Shown here: piece after piece, positions 39,869 through 49,568 of the stretch
Layout of the letters: each line of letters starts with the position of its first letter
Position numbering within the stretch: the first letter of the stretch is position 1
NCBI GenBank assembly: GCA_963718635.1
Contig: OY970367.1
Span: 5,766,001-5,830,000, forward strand
DNA: 64,000 bases
Reading direction: 5' to 3'
From: JAIOQJ01 sp963718635
Lineage (GTDB): Bacteria > Planctomycetota > Planctomycetia > Gemmatales > Gemmataceae
Position numbers and translations under genes: made by a program
Notes under the pieces: generated by a model
Database searches by the model: none
Seen by the model: only the letters and a program-made list of their open reading frames with translations
What the model was told of the DNA's origin: nothing

Positions 39869-41409
39869 GTGACGCGCAAGCGCATTTTTTTGCTGGTTTC
39901 CTTATCCGCATTGCCTTTTGTTTTTTTGGCCGGCGTGGGATTTTATCATCTTTGGGAAAGTAAATGGCTTTTCTGGGCGTGGTGGCCAATGGCGGTTTGC
40001 TTCGCGTCGAGCTATATCTTGGCTTGGCGCTGGCAGAAGCAACTGCATCGGGAAGTCGCTGAAGAGCCGCCGCCGTTGCACTATACCGACCGCGACCGGG
40101 TGGCGTGGCAACGCGTTGAAGAACATATTAAACAGATCGAGAAGGTCTCCGCAGACGACCTGGCCGATCTGCCCCTTTATGTCAACGTCGCGCAAAAAAT
40201 GGCGCCGGAGCTCGCTCGGATCTATCATCCGAACGCATCGGATCCGATGGGGAATCTGACGATTCCTGAGATGCTGGCCGTTGTTGAATTGGCCTCTCAC
40301 GATTTGGCTGAGATGGCGAAGAACTACCTGCCCGGCGGACACTTCATCACCATCGACAATATCCGGCAGGCGCGAACCGCAGTAAAATGGTACGAGCGCG
40401 CCAATCACACTTTTTGGGCCGCCTCAGCCGTCATTGACCCCGTGCGCACCGGAGTGCGCTACTTTGCTTCGCGTGCCGGGTTGGGTAAGCCGCTCGATAT
40501 GTTCAAGGAAAACGTCTTTCTCTGGTTCTTTGCCAACTACGTCCGCAAGCTCGGGCATTATCTCATTGAACTAAACAGCGGCCGGCTAAAGGTCGGAGTC
40601 GAGCGTTACAAAGAGCTCCGTGAGGAACAGGAGGCGCCGTCCGGCGAGGGAACGACGATCATCGTGCCAAGCGGGAAGGCTCCGATGCCCGCGCGAAGCG
40701 TGACAATTTCCGTTATCGGCCAAGTAAAAGCGGGGAAATCGAGCCTGATCAACGCGCTGCTCGGCGAGCGCCGCGCGGTGACGGATGTGATCCCGGCCAC
40801 ATCGGGCATCAGCCGTTATGAATTGCAGGCGCCGGGTGTGCCGGCTAAGCTAACACTACTTGATACGGTAGGCTACAATCAGCGCGGGCCCGAAGCAGAT
40901 CAATTCGAAACAACCGTTGATGCCGCCCAACAAGCGGACTTGATCTTTCTAGTGACGCATGCGCGTAACCCCGCGCCGATGCCGACGTGAAACTTTGGCA
41001 CGATATGAAGGCCTGGTTTGCAGCACGGCCCGAACTGAAAATGCCGCCGGTGTTGCTCGTACTCACCCATATCGACCTGTTGACGCCGGCGATGGAGTGG
41101 AAGCCGCCTTATAACTGGCGCGAGCCGGCCAGACTCAAAGAAACGCAGATGGCCGAGGCGGTGGCCACGGCACGCGAACAGTTTGGCGATGGTATCCTCG
41201 CGATCGCGCGAATTTGCGCAGCTGAGAATAAAGTGCACGGAATCCAAGAGGAACTGATTCCGGAGATGATCAACCTTCTAGGCGAAGCGCGTGCGGTTGC
41301 GTTTCTCCGTTGTATCCACGCCGAGGCTGATGAACGGAAGATTCATAAAGTGTTTGAACAGCTGTGGGCTGTCGGCAAGACGCTATTGCTGCAAGCACTG
41401 AAGGCTTGA
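39869..41409 (+). CDS. Membrane-anchored dynamin/Era-like GTPase (one frameshift)
   Basis: Protein of about 510 residues. Two N-terminal membrane helices (FLLVSLSALPFVFLAGVGF and WLFWAWWPMAVCFASSYILA) precede a helical domain of about 200 residues and then a G domain. G1 is GQVKAGKSSLINALLG, G3 is LLDTVGY and G4 is LVLTHIDLL. The arrangement resembles YcjX/YcjF-like and dynamin-like bacterial GTPases that act at membranes. The start is a GTG at 39869 with AGAGGAAA upstream. The frame shifts near 40978, where NPA should continue as ADVKLWHDMKAW; one missing G in a GCGC tract would explain it. Specific function unknown. Confidence 0.82.
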
Positions 41410-41430
41410 GTAAGAGTAGAAACGATTCCA

Positions 41431-41570
41431 CCGTAAAACGTTTACAGTATGAGTCGGCCGAACAGGTCCACCTTAAACCGTTCACAGAGGAATGCGCTAG
41501 CGGCGGTTCGAGTGTGAACGGTTCACAGTCGAATGCGGCTAGCGGCGGTTCGAGTGTGAACGGTTCACAC
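41431..41570 (+). promoter_or_regulatory. Array of four operator-like palindromes spaced about 41 bp apart
   Basis: Palindromes centred at 41439 (GTAAAACGTTTAC), 41479 (TTAAACCGTTCAC), 41520 and 41562 (both TGTGAACGGTTCACA). Centre spacings are 40, 41 and 42 bases, close to four helical turns. The last two lie in a near-exact tandem repeat containing CTAGCGGCGGTTCGAG. The array lies 45-185 bp before the cytochrome/DUF4384 gene. Confidence 0.65.
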
Positions 41571-41614
41571 CAGGCAAACGGCACAATCTCTCAAGCAGTC
41601 ATTAGAGTTTCTTT

Positions 41615-43092
41615 ATGCGATTCATTCGATGCGTGATTACCGCGTTGCTCTTCGCCGGGGCGGCAAGTACGCTTGCGGCAGCAGAGAGTTCCGGCGATTT
41701 GGCTATTCAGGCCCGTGCTTTGTTGAAAAAGCATTGCGCGGAATGCCACGATGGCCAGCGAGGTGCGCCCAGCTCGTTGATGATTCTAGACTATAGCCAG
41801 CTTACCGACGCCAACCGCAGCCTGCCAGCCTATGTGAAGCCGAAGGGGGCTCAGGCTTCGCAGATGCTTGAATTGATTGAAGATGGCTCCATGCCGCCGG
41901 GCAATCGACCCAAACTGACCGGCGCAGAAATCGAGGTCATTCGATCGTGGATCGACAAGGGCGTCCCGGCTTACCCCCGGCTGTTCGATGATTCCTATGC
42001 CTACAACGCCATCCTGGCGGACGTCGAAAAGCTCGCTGAGGCGGATCGCAAAAGCGCTCGCTATTTCACGCTACATCATTTGGTCGACGCGTTGCCGGCC
42101 GGCGACAGCTTGGCGGAAGCACGCGAAAACTTTCGCCAAGCCGTCAACAGTGTGGCGAAAAAACCGCTGGCTGCTCTGACGGCAATTGATGGAGGCGAGG
42201 CTCTTTTTCGCGTTGACCTGCGTGTGATCGGGTGGGATACCACACCATTCCGGCGAATCCGCCAGGGGAAGGATGGCAAGGAAGAAAACCTGCCAACCTC
42301 CGACAACATTTTCGATTGCCTGCTGCTCGAATATCCCTCGGGCGTGATGCCGCCGCGCGAGGCGGAGAAGCTGGTCGAGCAATGGCTGCGGCCGATTGAA
42401 ATGGTAAGGCCGATCGCCTTTGTCCATGCCGATTGGTTCGCTAAAGCCGTGGACGGGACACCGTTGAAGAACGATTTGAACCGGTTGCTTTCGCTGGGCG
42501 CGAAGGCTCGCGGCATGAGCGTTCCGGAAAAAAAGACAACTGAACCTGCGCTGAGCGAGAGGCCAAGCATCGTGATCCGCCAGCCGGCCAAAGCGATCCC
42601 GATCATTCCCATCGATGCCTGGTACGCGGGCGACTACGAGCCGAAGGGCGATCTGAAGTTGGACATCTCCATAAAGGATGAGGCCGGCATGGTCACAACA
42701 AACTTCAAAGCGGGCAAACGGCTAAAGATGGAAATTCGCGCGAGCCAGACACTTTTCGTCGAGATCATTCTTGTCGATCCGGAAGGTTCAATCTTCGCGC
42801 TCGATCTGGCGCTGGCCGGCGCGTGCAGGGCGGGATGCCCAAAGAGATTGACTTCAACGGCAACAAAGAGGGGCTGCTGCTAGGCGACCTGCCCGGCAAA
42901 CAGCGCTTCGTCATCTATGCCGCCAGTGAAGAATTCAAGGCCGGCGAACTGCTGCAAAGCAAGCATGAAGAGTTGCCGATCGAACGATTTGTCCATCACT
43001 TCTACGAACTGCCAGCGAAGGTTGGCGACCCCCTTCGCTTCGACCCCGCGAAGATGGCGCGGAAATCCATAGTGATCGAGGTCGCCAAATGA
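41615..43092 (+). CDS. Secreted cytochrome-c domain protein with DUF4384-like C-terminus (one frameshift)
   Basis: Exported protein of about 490 residues with a signal peptide (CVITALLFAGAASTLAAA). The N-terminal planctomycete cytochrome domain has one haem motif CAECH and the distal methionine candidates in DGSMPPGNRPKL. A middle helical region of unknown fold ends near residue 290. The C-terminal 160 residues resemble DUF4384 (DISIKDEAGMVTTNFKAGKR, LFVEIILVDPEGSIFALD). The frame shifts near 42825, at GGCGCGTGCAGGG, and the second part runs MPKEIDFNGNKEGLLLGDLP to the stop. The array of palindromes upstream is the most striking regulatory feature in the window. Confidence 0.82.
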
Positions 43093-43110
43093 GGAGATGA
43101 ACACGAAAGC

Positions 43111-43900
43111 CTATATCTCGGAATAAGCCATTGGACTAAGAATCTTGTTGGTGATGTTGGAGACAATTTCCTTGTCGGCATACTCGGGAATAGCTTTTAG
43201 CTTGAGCCACTCAGGGTCCTGGCGGAATTTATCCCAAGCCTGTTTACGGCCTTCTTCATCAGGGAAAACGAGCAAGTAGGTCAGGTTCGGCATTTGACTG
43301 CCGACGATTGTTTCGCCGAAGAGAACGGGAGTCAGGCCGACGCGACGAAAGATGGTTAGCTCCCCTTTGTTGAACATCTCGATCTTTTTCTTCGCGGCAC
43401 GTTCGTTGTGGCTTTCGTAAATTCGCAGGTTGAGCAGTCGTGGTTTGGCCGCATCGGGTTTGTCTAATTGGGGCATCCCCTCAATGGCCGTCAACAGGGA
43501 ACTTTCAATTCGCAGGTAAACTTTATCGGAGGCCGGCGCTGCAAGGTAATCGGACGCCGCTTTCAGATAATTCTCGTCTCCCGCGAGCTTCGCAGGAAGA
43601 GCGGCAAACTGTTCAATCGACGGATGCACGATCAGCACATGGACCTTGAGCAGGTCATCCTTCTTTTCGAGCTTCTCCGCGAAAACCCCGTCTGGTCCAC
43701 TACCGTGTCGCTTGACTGCCGGAATCAGCGCTTTGCTCAGATAGTCGTCAAGAAGCGCCTGCTTCGGCTGCTTGAGTGAATAGACTCGCCATTCGTAAAA
43801 TTCGCTGGACTTCGCGTGCGCTTTCGGCGGCAAGGGATTGGCTGGCCACCATCGCCCCCGCAGAGGCCAGAGATGTTTGAACAAAGGCTCGGCGTTGCAT
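43111..43900 (-). CDS. NIPSNAP family exported protein (one frameshift near the N-terminus)
   Basis: Protein of about 260 residues with two NIPSNAP (ferredoxin-like) domains: EFYEWRVYSLKQPKQALLDD and LLNLRIYESHNERAAKKKIE are the two repeat starts. The ATG at 43900, preceded by GGAGAT, begins a twin-arginine-like signal (MQRRAFVQTSLASAGAMVAS) that runs into the family text only after a frame change near 43810. Function unknown. It is convergent with the cytochrome gene, 18 bp apart. Confidence 0.82.
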
Positions 43901-44059
43901 GCGAAGGATCTCCGTTGTGGGAAAGAGGGATGGTCGCTGGAAATTGTATGGGTAATCCGCGCTGGCGTACTCTTTACGTCGCTACGCGACGATACGCCGT
44001 CGCTGGCGCGTTTTGAAGTTGCGCGCTATCGCAATAACGACGTATTGAGTGGGTCAATG

Positions 44060-44130
44060 AGAGCCCGAAGCGCAAGCAAGGAAAGGCCTATCTTTCTCAA
44101 CGCCTTCCCTTGCTTGTGCTTCGGGCTCTC
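44060..44130. repeat. Hairpin repeat with GAGAGCCCGAAGCGCAAGCA arms
   Basis: Left arm GAGAGCCCGAAGCGCAAGCA and right arm TGCTTGTGCTTCGGGCTCTC pair with one mismatch around a loop of about 30 bases. I recognise this repeat type from other planctomycete genomes. It lies between the modC end and the NIPSNAP promoter. Confidence 0.85.
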
Positions 44131-44196
44131 GGTACCCCCGAAGCCGCTTGGTACCGCAACTTCAAAACTGGCACGACCGGCTAACAAGAGTGTGGT

Positions 44197-44829
44197 TTAG
44201 ACAAGGTGTCCCTTCTCCAGTCGAAAAACGACGTCGGCGAGTTGCTTTGCCTCAGTGCGCGAATGGGTGACGTGCAGAATAGTAACGTCCGCCTTACGTC
44301 GGATGCTTTGCAGCAGCTCGATCAATTGGTCGCGCGTCGACTCGTCGAGGGAACTAAGAGGCTCATCGAGGAGAAGGATTTTCGGCTCAAAGGAAAGGGC
44401 GCGTCCCAGCGCCACGCGTTGGGCCTCGCCGCCGCTCAAGCCTCTCGGCTTACGATCGAGTAGATGCGTGATGTCCAGCCATTCGGCGAGTTCGCGGACG
44501 CGTTTTTCGATTTCAGCGGGTGTCCGTTGTCGGATCGATAGTGCAAAGGCCAAATGAGCGCGGACTGACATGGTTGGAAATAATGCGCCGTCTTGAGGAA
44601 CATAGCCGATCCCGCGCGCCGCTGGGGGCAAACTTGTAACGTCACTTTCATCTAATGATATTTGCCCTGAAACCAAAGGGCGCAAACCAGCGATCGCTTC
44701 CAGAACGCTTGTCTTGCCGCAACCCGTTTTGCCCATCAACACGCCGTATTGACCGGTGGAGACGCAGAATGAAAGCGCTGTGAGGGTGAAGGCGCCCTGT
44801 TGCAGCGTGAGTTTTTCGACTGCGATCAA
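44197..44829 (-). CDS. modC: ABC transporter ATPase, molybdate-type
   Basis: ATPase of 210 residues for the Mod-type importer. Walker A is GKTGCGKTS, the signature is LSGGEAQRVALGRAL, Walker B is ILLLDEPLSSLDE and the switch His is in HVTHS. It is short: the C-terminal molybdate-sensing Mop domain of classical ModC is absent. The start is a TTG at 44829 with AGGAG at correct spacing; the nearest ATG would delete conserved sequence. It is the last gene of the mod operon, 21 bp after a small unknown gene. Confidence 0.82.
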   Translation of the reverse strand: MIAVEKLTLQQGAFTLTALSFCVSTGQYGVLMGKTGCGKTSVLEAIAGLRPLVSGQISLDESDVTSLPPAARGIGYVPQDGALFPTMSVRAHLAFALSIRQRTPAEIEKRVRELAEWLDITHLLDRKPRGLSGGEAQRVALGRALSFEPKILLLDEPLSSLDESTRDQLIELLQSIRRKADVTILHVTHSRTEAKQLADVVFRLEKGHLV

Positions 44830-44850
44830 AAGTTGCTCCTAGCGACGCTT

Positions 44851-45054
44851 TCAAACAAGGGCTTCTTCGGCCACTTTTCCATCAGGCAACAGCACAAACT
44901 GGCGGATATTCTTACCTTGATACTCGATGCACACCGACTCCCCGATTCTTTTGGTGGTGGCGATTTTTCTAGCGATGCGAATTGCATCCTCCAGCTTCTC
45001 GACTGAGTCGAAAGTATCTTCGGAATTCTCATCCGTGATATGAAATTGTTGCAT
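44851..45054 (-). CDS. Small unknown protein inside the mod operon (67 aa)
   Basis: Unrecognised, 67 residues, predicted cytoplasmic. N-terminal MQQFHITDENSEDTFDSVEK, then a helix (LEDAIRIARKIATTKRIGES), then two beta strands (VCIEYQGKNIRQFVLLPDG). It sits 21 bp before modC and 21 bp after the next small gene, all on the minus strand. Its size and charge fit an antitoxin-like or regulatory partner, but no family assignment is possible by eye. Confidence 0.65.
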   Translation of the reverse strand: MQQFHITDENSEDTFDSVEKLEDAIRIARKIATTKRIGESVCIEYQGKNIRQFVLLPDGKVAEEALV

Positions 45055-45075
45055 GACATAACCCTTTTCGTTGAC

Positions 45076-45336
45076 CTAAACACGATCAACATATACCCAG
45101 AGATGTTTCAGCGAAGCCTGTGAATCGACGTCGCTAAACTGTTGCGGATCGGCGATAGCGTCTAAAACAAGAGATAACGAATGGGCAGCTTGAATTCGAT
45201 CGACCGCTGGCGATTCGAAAGTGCCCGTCGCTGTGTTTTGCAGCCCGAGAGATGTTAGGAACGGAACGACGTGGTTGTTACGAAGCCGGGACCCGGAATC
45301 ATGAAAATACGAAATCCGAACGATCACTCGCCACAT
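45076..45336 (-). CDS. Small unknown protein inside the mod operon (86 aa)
   Basis: Unrecognised, 86 residues. The ATG at 45336 has AGGAG upstream; a longer start at 45375 is possible. The sequence begins with a strand (MWRVIVRISYFHDSGS), has a central ATGTFESPAVD segment and a helical part, and ends HLWVYVDRV, suggesting a small alpha-beta ferredoxin-like fold. It lies between modB and the 67-residue gene. The pair looks like a cassette inserted between modB and modC. Confidence 0.65.
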   Translation of the reverse strand: MWRVIVRISYFHDSGSRLRNNHVVPFLTSLGLQNTATGTFESPAVDRIQAAHSLSLVLDAIADPQQFSDVDSQASLKHLWVYVDRV

Positions 45337-45418
45337 GCGTCCGTCTCCTGTAATTGAACGTTCCGATCTGTTCAATTTCTGATTTTGTCCATTGCCACAT
45401 TCTTGTCAAGCGTTCCTG

Positions 45419-46393
45419 TCAGATCATTCCAGTACCGCGAAGCCCGAACAAGCGCGTAAGCACGAGCACGATCACCGCCACGAGCACCATCAACAGGGAA
45501 ACCGCGATGGCCGCATAAAGGTTGCCGATGCTCAATTCGAGGAACACCGTCGTGGAGAGTACTTCGGTACGCATGCGCGTGGCCCCGGAGAAGATGAGGA
45601 TAGGTCCAAATTCACCAAGCGAACGCGCCCAGGCAAGCGTAGCGGCCGTCAATAAACCGCGGCGTGCTTGCGGTAGGGTTACATGCCAGAAGGCTTGGGC
45701 GCGCGAACAGCCAAGGGTGAGCGCCACTTTCTCCGTACGCGGTGAGATTTGATCGAACGTGACGCGCATCGTCCGAACCGCGAAAGCCGTGGCAACTGCA
45801 AATTGAGCCAGGATTACACTGGGTACGGCATAGCCGATGCGAGTGCCGAATCGATGTTGCAATGTTGCAGCCAATTCTTCGCCAAAAGTGAAATCTGCAA
45901 TAATCAAAAATGTGCAGCCAATAAGTACGGCGAAGCCCCAACGTATCTTCATCGTTAAGGCGATAACAATTAGGAGTATCGGCAACATCACATAAGTGAG
46001 AACAAAGCCTAAGTGCTTGCTGGTTAATTCTTCCATCTGTTGGCCCGGCCAGGTTTGGAAAAAGATCAATAGGCTCAGCCCGATCACTAAAGGGGGAAGC
46101 ACGATGGGAATGTCGAGAATGGTGTCAACCGCCTCACGGCCGAAAAAACGCGTGCGCGACAGCAGATACCCTAACGGCACAGCTACCCACATCGCGAAGA
46201 TAGTTGTGATCGTACAGGAAATGAGACTGAGCTTAATGGCATAGCGAATCTCTTCGCTACGCAACGAACGAAGAAGATGGTCAGGCGAAGTGAAGAAAAT
46301 ATCAGCGCCAAGAATGGCGAGAATCAGGACGATATAAGAGCCGCCGAGGATGCCGAAGCCAATGAGAAAATACCGGTCGGAACTGCCGTTCAT
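45419..46393 (-). CDS. modB: ABC transporter permease, molybdate/tungstate type
   Basis: Inner-membrane permease of 324 residues with about six to eight helices. The EAA-type coupling loop is ALTLGCSRAQAFWHVTLPQA, followed by LAWARSLGEFGPILIFSGAT, typical of ModB/CysT-like permeases. It is longer than usual, with an insertion between helices around LGFVLTYVMLPILLIVIALT. The start ATG at 46393 overlaps the stop of modA by four bases (ATGA), indicating translational coupling. Molybdate or tungstate is the likely substrate from family; sulfate cannot be excluded. Confidence 0.85.
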   Translation of the reverse strand: MNGSSDRYFLIGFGILGGSYIVLILAILGADIFFTSPDHLLRSLRSEEIRYAIKLSLISCTITTIFAMWVAVPLGYLLSRTRFFGREAVDTILDIPIVLPPLVIGLSLLIFFQTWPGQQMEELTSKHLGFVLTYVMLPILLIVIALTMKIRWGFAVLIGCTFLIIADFTFGEELAATLQHRFGTRIGYAVPSVILAQFAVATAFAVRTMRVTFDQISPRTEKVALTLGCSRAQAFWHVTLPQARRGLLTAATLAWARSLGEFGPILIFSGATRMRTEVLSTTVFLELSIGNLYAAIAVSLLMVLVAVIVLVLTRLFGLRGTGMI

Positions 46394-47929
46394 GGCTTTA
46401 GTTCCCACCCAAAACCGAGTTTCTCAAAACGCTCTCTCGACTTGGCCGACTCGATCGCCTCGATCAAGCGGCGTACCACCTCGGGATGAGCCGTCGAACG
46501 GCCGATAGCAATGGGTTGCGCCGGGGTGCAGTTCACCTCTTTGACCGTTACGGCTTCGATATCGTCGTAGGGCTTCACGTTGCTGATATAGACAACGGCT
46601 GCATCCAATGAACCTGCGCAACTGGTTGATCAACATGTCTCCACTCGGCGTTCGCACCACGATGTTTTCCTGCACCGCTTTATATGTTTTATTGCGGATC
46701 ATCACACCTTTGGTGATGGCGCCTAATGCACATTGTTGCTCGTGGCCGACTCCAACTCGCAGCCCCTCTTTACCCAAGTCGTGCAGTGATTCAATTTGAT
46801 GGGGATTCCCTTTCTTGACCGCGATAACAAGCTGATTACGCGATACGATTTTGGGCGTTTCGAATCGGTCGGCCACATCGGCCATGAAGGTGGGATCGCA
46901 TGCAAAAAAGAGATCGGGTCCCTTCGATGCCGACTTCATCTGGCTCACCAGAATGCCGCAACCGTTGTAGACGGTATTGACGGTCACACCCTCGCGTTTG
47001 GAAAATTCTTTGATCGTTTCTTCAATGGCTGGCCTAAGCATCGCGCCGGCGTAGATGACAATCTCTGGTCGGTTATCTGTGCTTCGCACGGGGCGATCAA
47101 TCGTGCCTACAATGCGAAAGTCATCTTTTTTGTCAGAGGGCGCCGAACTCTCAATGACAGTGAAACCGTGCTTTTTTAGAAGGCCGGAAGAGCCTGCTAC
47201 AAAGCGGGTGAAGGCCAAAGCTTCTGTTGGGCGAGCGCTCTTTTTGACGGTCGCAATCTTGACGGTGGCGGTAATGCCTTTGAGTTCATCAATTGGGACG
47301 GCTTTGAGCATTTGATAATTCGGGCTGGCGAGCATACTATCCCAAATGATGCCCGCGTCGATCTTCTGATCCGTCTTCACCGCATTAGCTACGTGGGTCA
47401 CCGGCCCGAGTTCAATGCAATTCGGATGTAATTGTTTCCAGCGTGCTTCGCCCAAGTGGGCGATTGTCAGCCGGCTTACCGCAGCGCCTTGCGGATTGGC
47501 CACTGCAACGATGCGGCCTTTCTGCAGCAAGTCGTCCCATGACGCGATCGTCTTGCCAGATTGCGGGTTGATTACCAGCGTCGCGTTCATCTTTGCAATT
47601 TCAAATACGTCATCGAGCAATCCTTTCTTGTGGGCTTCAGCCACATAACTTTCGTCGGCCGGCAGAAAAACATCCCCTTGCGAAGACATCTCGAGTTTGG
47701 TTAGAACCGTCTGTGATTCACCGTAGCGCACTTCAATGCGTTGTCCGGTTTGCTCCTCATATAAGGAGACGATTTCCTGAATAGGTTCTCGAAGCGCTTC
47801 CGCGCAGTAGAGCACCAACGGCTCCGCCCGGCTCGGTTCGCTCTTCCAGAGCATCAAAGCGGCCAGTGCGCCGACCGCTACGATAGAACCTACGAGCAGC
47901 AACCAAAAGGAATGAACGCGTGTGAACAT
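46390..47929 (-). CDS. Tandem fused ModA-type substrate-binding protein (one frameshift)
   Basis: Membrane-anchored protein of about 510 residues with two complete substrate-binding domains in one chain. An N-terminal helix (FWLLLVGSIVAVGALAALML) anchors it. Domain 1 starts LVLYCAEALREPIQEIVSLY and contains GDVFLPADESYV; domain 2 starts IVIYAGAMLRPAIEETIKEF and contains GPDLFFACDPTFMADV. Both follow the ModA layout. The frame shifts near 46615, where SGDMLINQLR continues as DAAVVYISNVKPYDD and runs to 46390. Classical ModA is a single domain of about 250 residues. Its gene overlaps modB by four bases and starts 5 bp after the preceding gene. Confidence 0.85.
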
Positions 47930-47934
47930 AAGCT

Positions 47935-48870
47935 TCAGTGGTCCCTGATGGAATTAGTCTTGACCTGACGGGGTGGGGGCAGAATCTCAATATCTAAGAA
48001 ATCATCCCAACGCGTTTTGAAAATGAGATCGACCCCAGGGTTGAGTTCCTTCACCTGGCAGGAGCAAGCCCCACAAAGGAAACGCGCGGTAGACTCAACC
48101 TCACTCGCTTTTAAGTCTTTACCGTGCAAAACGCTCAGCACTCGTCCCCGGCCATAGATGGCGAAAATCAACGGCCCTTTCACTTCCGTTAGGCCGGGCT
48201 CACAAGCCAAAAGCATGTTGATAAAAGCCTCTTCACCGGGGGTGTTTCGAGAAAGATGTAAGGCGCCGAACGATACCCGCACTGGCAATTCCGAGCGTAG
48301 CTGTGGCCCCTCAGCAGTGGCTGCAGGTAGCTGAATAGTCGTCTCCATCTTCCGTAGGGCATCGTCCAACATGTCGGTTGCTGCTGCGTTGGCCTTCGCG
48401 TCGGTCGAATCCAACATTAGAAATAGAGCCGAACGGCCGCAGAAGAGCTGCCGAGCAATCAGTTCACGCGAAGGTGAGGCGATCAAGGCCCCAATCGCCG
48501 ATTCATCCAAAGGTCCCGACCACGCGAGCGGCGTCTTCAGGTCTGAATCGGGAAAACGAACCACTACCCAAGGGCCAGCCTTGTCTTTGATGTATTTGTC
48601 GGCGACAGCCAATGATTCCTTATCGACTCGGCCGGACAGATCTACGTCGACCAATTCGATATTGGCGCCAACGATCAAACGTTCGATTTCTTTGGAAACA
48701 GTCTTACACTTTTCGTCGAGTGGTCCACGATGGAATATAAGGAGTTCAAAGGGGGAAGGTTGCCAACGTTCGAGGGCATAGCGAAAAACAGGTATGCTGC
48801 AAGCCGACGACTGGACGGCGCTCAGCAACAACATAAAAATAATAGTAAGCGACTTTTGCATATTTCGCAC
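47935..48870 (-). CDS. Secreted Cys-rich protein of unknown function, mod operon leader
   Basis: Exported protein of 311 residues with a signal peptide (SLTIIFMLLLSAVQSSA) followed by a conserved-looking mature start CSIPVFRYALERWQPSPFE. The middle has thioredoxin-like secondary structure (ELLIFHRG, VVVRFPD). A C-terminal cysteine cluster CGACSCQV could bind a metal or cluster. I recognise the type from planctomycetes but know no function. It ends 5 bp before the tandem ModA gene, suggesting a common transcript; a role in metal or oxyanion handling is inference. Confidence 0.7.
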   Translation of the reverse strand: MRNMQKSLTIIFMLLLSAVQSSACSIPVFRYALERWQPSPFELLIFHRGPLDEKCKTVSKEIERLIVGANIELVDVDLSGRVDKESLAVADKYIKDKAGPWVVVRFPDSDLKTPLAWSGPLDESAIGALIASPSRELIARQLFCGRSALFLMLDSTDAKANAAATDMLDDALRKMETTIQLPAATAEGPQLRSELPVRVSFGALHLSRNTPGEEAFINMLLACEPGLTEVKGPLIFAIYGRGRVLSVLHGKDLKASEVESTARFLCGACSCQVKELNPGVDLIFKTRWDDFLDIEILPPPRQVKTNSIRDH

Positions 48871-48920
48871 GATGTCTTAGATATTTTAGATGTCTCGTTC
48901 CACATCTAATTCTAACAAAA

Positions 48921-49199
48921 TCAAACCAGTGCATACATGATTACAGCGGCAATGACTAATACGGTGAGACCAATGCCCGCCAACTGCCAGAGCGGCAACT
49001 GCTCTTCAGGATCGAGCGTGGCGGGTGTCCTGATTGGTGATGCCACTTCTTGCGGCAGGGCGTGGCCTTTGGGCCCCTTCAGCCCCGCTTCATGATACAC
49101 GAAAGTCGGCAGTTGTTTGCCGCAAGAATCGCACCAGCCGTCGTTGAGTTCCTGGCCGGCGAGGTCGCGCGAACAGTGCGGACATTTGACGATGGTCAT
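48921..49199 (-). CDS. Small zinc-ribbon membrane protein
   Basis: Protein of 92 residues with two Cys pairs (CPHC, CDSC) about 20 residues apart forming a zinc ribbon, a proline-rich middle and one C-terminal membrane helix (AGIGLTVLVIAAVIMYAL). The second of two adjacent ATGs (49199) has AGGAG at better spacing. A longer start at 49220 overlaps the DUF3467 gene by four bases. Function unknown. Confidence 0.7.
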   Translation of the reverse strand: MTIVKCPHCSRDLAGQELNDGWCDSCGKQLPTFVYHEAGLKGPKGHALPQEVASPIRTPATLDPEEQLPLWQLAGIGLTVLVIAAVIMYALV

Positions 49200-49216
49200 C
49201 ATAATCTCCTGCCCGG

Positions 49217-49567
49217 TCATCGCTTCATCCGTTTCTGCGGATCAACTTCCACGTTGCCGAACACCTGTTCGTGGCGGGCCATGGCTACCTGTAAACCAGC
49301 CAGCAAGCGTTTGGCCGTCGCAAAACTAAGGACAATCCGTTGCGAGAGCTTCACCGGTTCCGGGCCATTCGGCAAAATCGCGCCGGTGTGCAGGCCGAAG
49401 TCCAGCACAAGTTCTTCAAACGTGCCGGTTACGCGAAAGAAGTTGCTATAGGTCGTTGTCAGCCCCCCCGCATTTAGTTCAACGCGTACGTTCTGAGCGG
49501 GCGCTGTCGAATGCTGAATAGCCGGAGGGTGACTGGAACTAATATGCTCGCGCGGTTCATCCGACAT
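49217..49567 (-). CDS. DUF3467 family protein
   Basis: Protein of 116 residues of the DUF3467 family, unknown function. Family text is ANFFRVTGTFEELVLDFG-like, seen here as YSNFFRVTGTFEELVLDFGL, then QRIVLSFATAKRLLAGLQVA. The first 30 residues are low complexity. It begins immediately after the esterase stop (one base apart) and is followed by the zinc-ribbon gene, so the three are probably co-transcribed. Confidence 0.85.
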   Translation of the reverse strand: MSDEPREHISSSHPPAIQHSTAPAQNVRVELNAGGLTTTYSNFFRVTGTFEELVLDFGLHTGAILPNGPEPVKLSQRIVLSFATAKRLLAGLQVAMARHEQVFGNVEVDPQKRMKR

Positions 49568-49568
49568 C

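Noticed and set aside
41270..41636. Open frames on both strands with repeated EPFTLEPPLA or ASGGSSVNGS text
   Set aside because: These are translations of the 41-bp tandem palindrome units. The frames also overlap the C-terminus of the GTPase gene.
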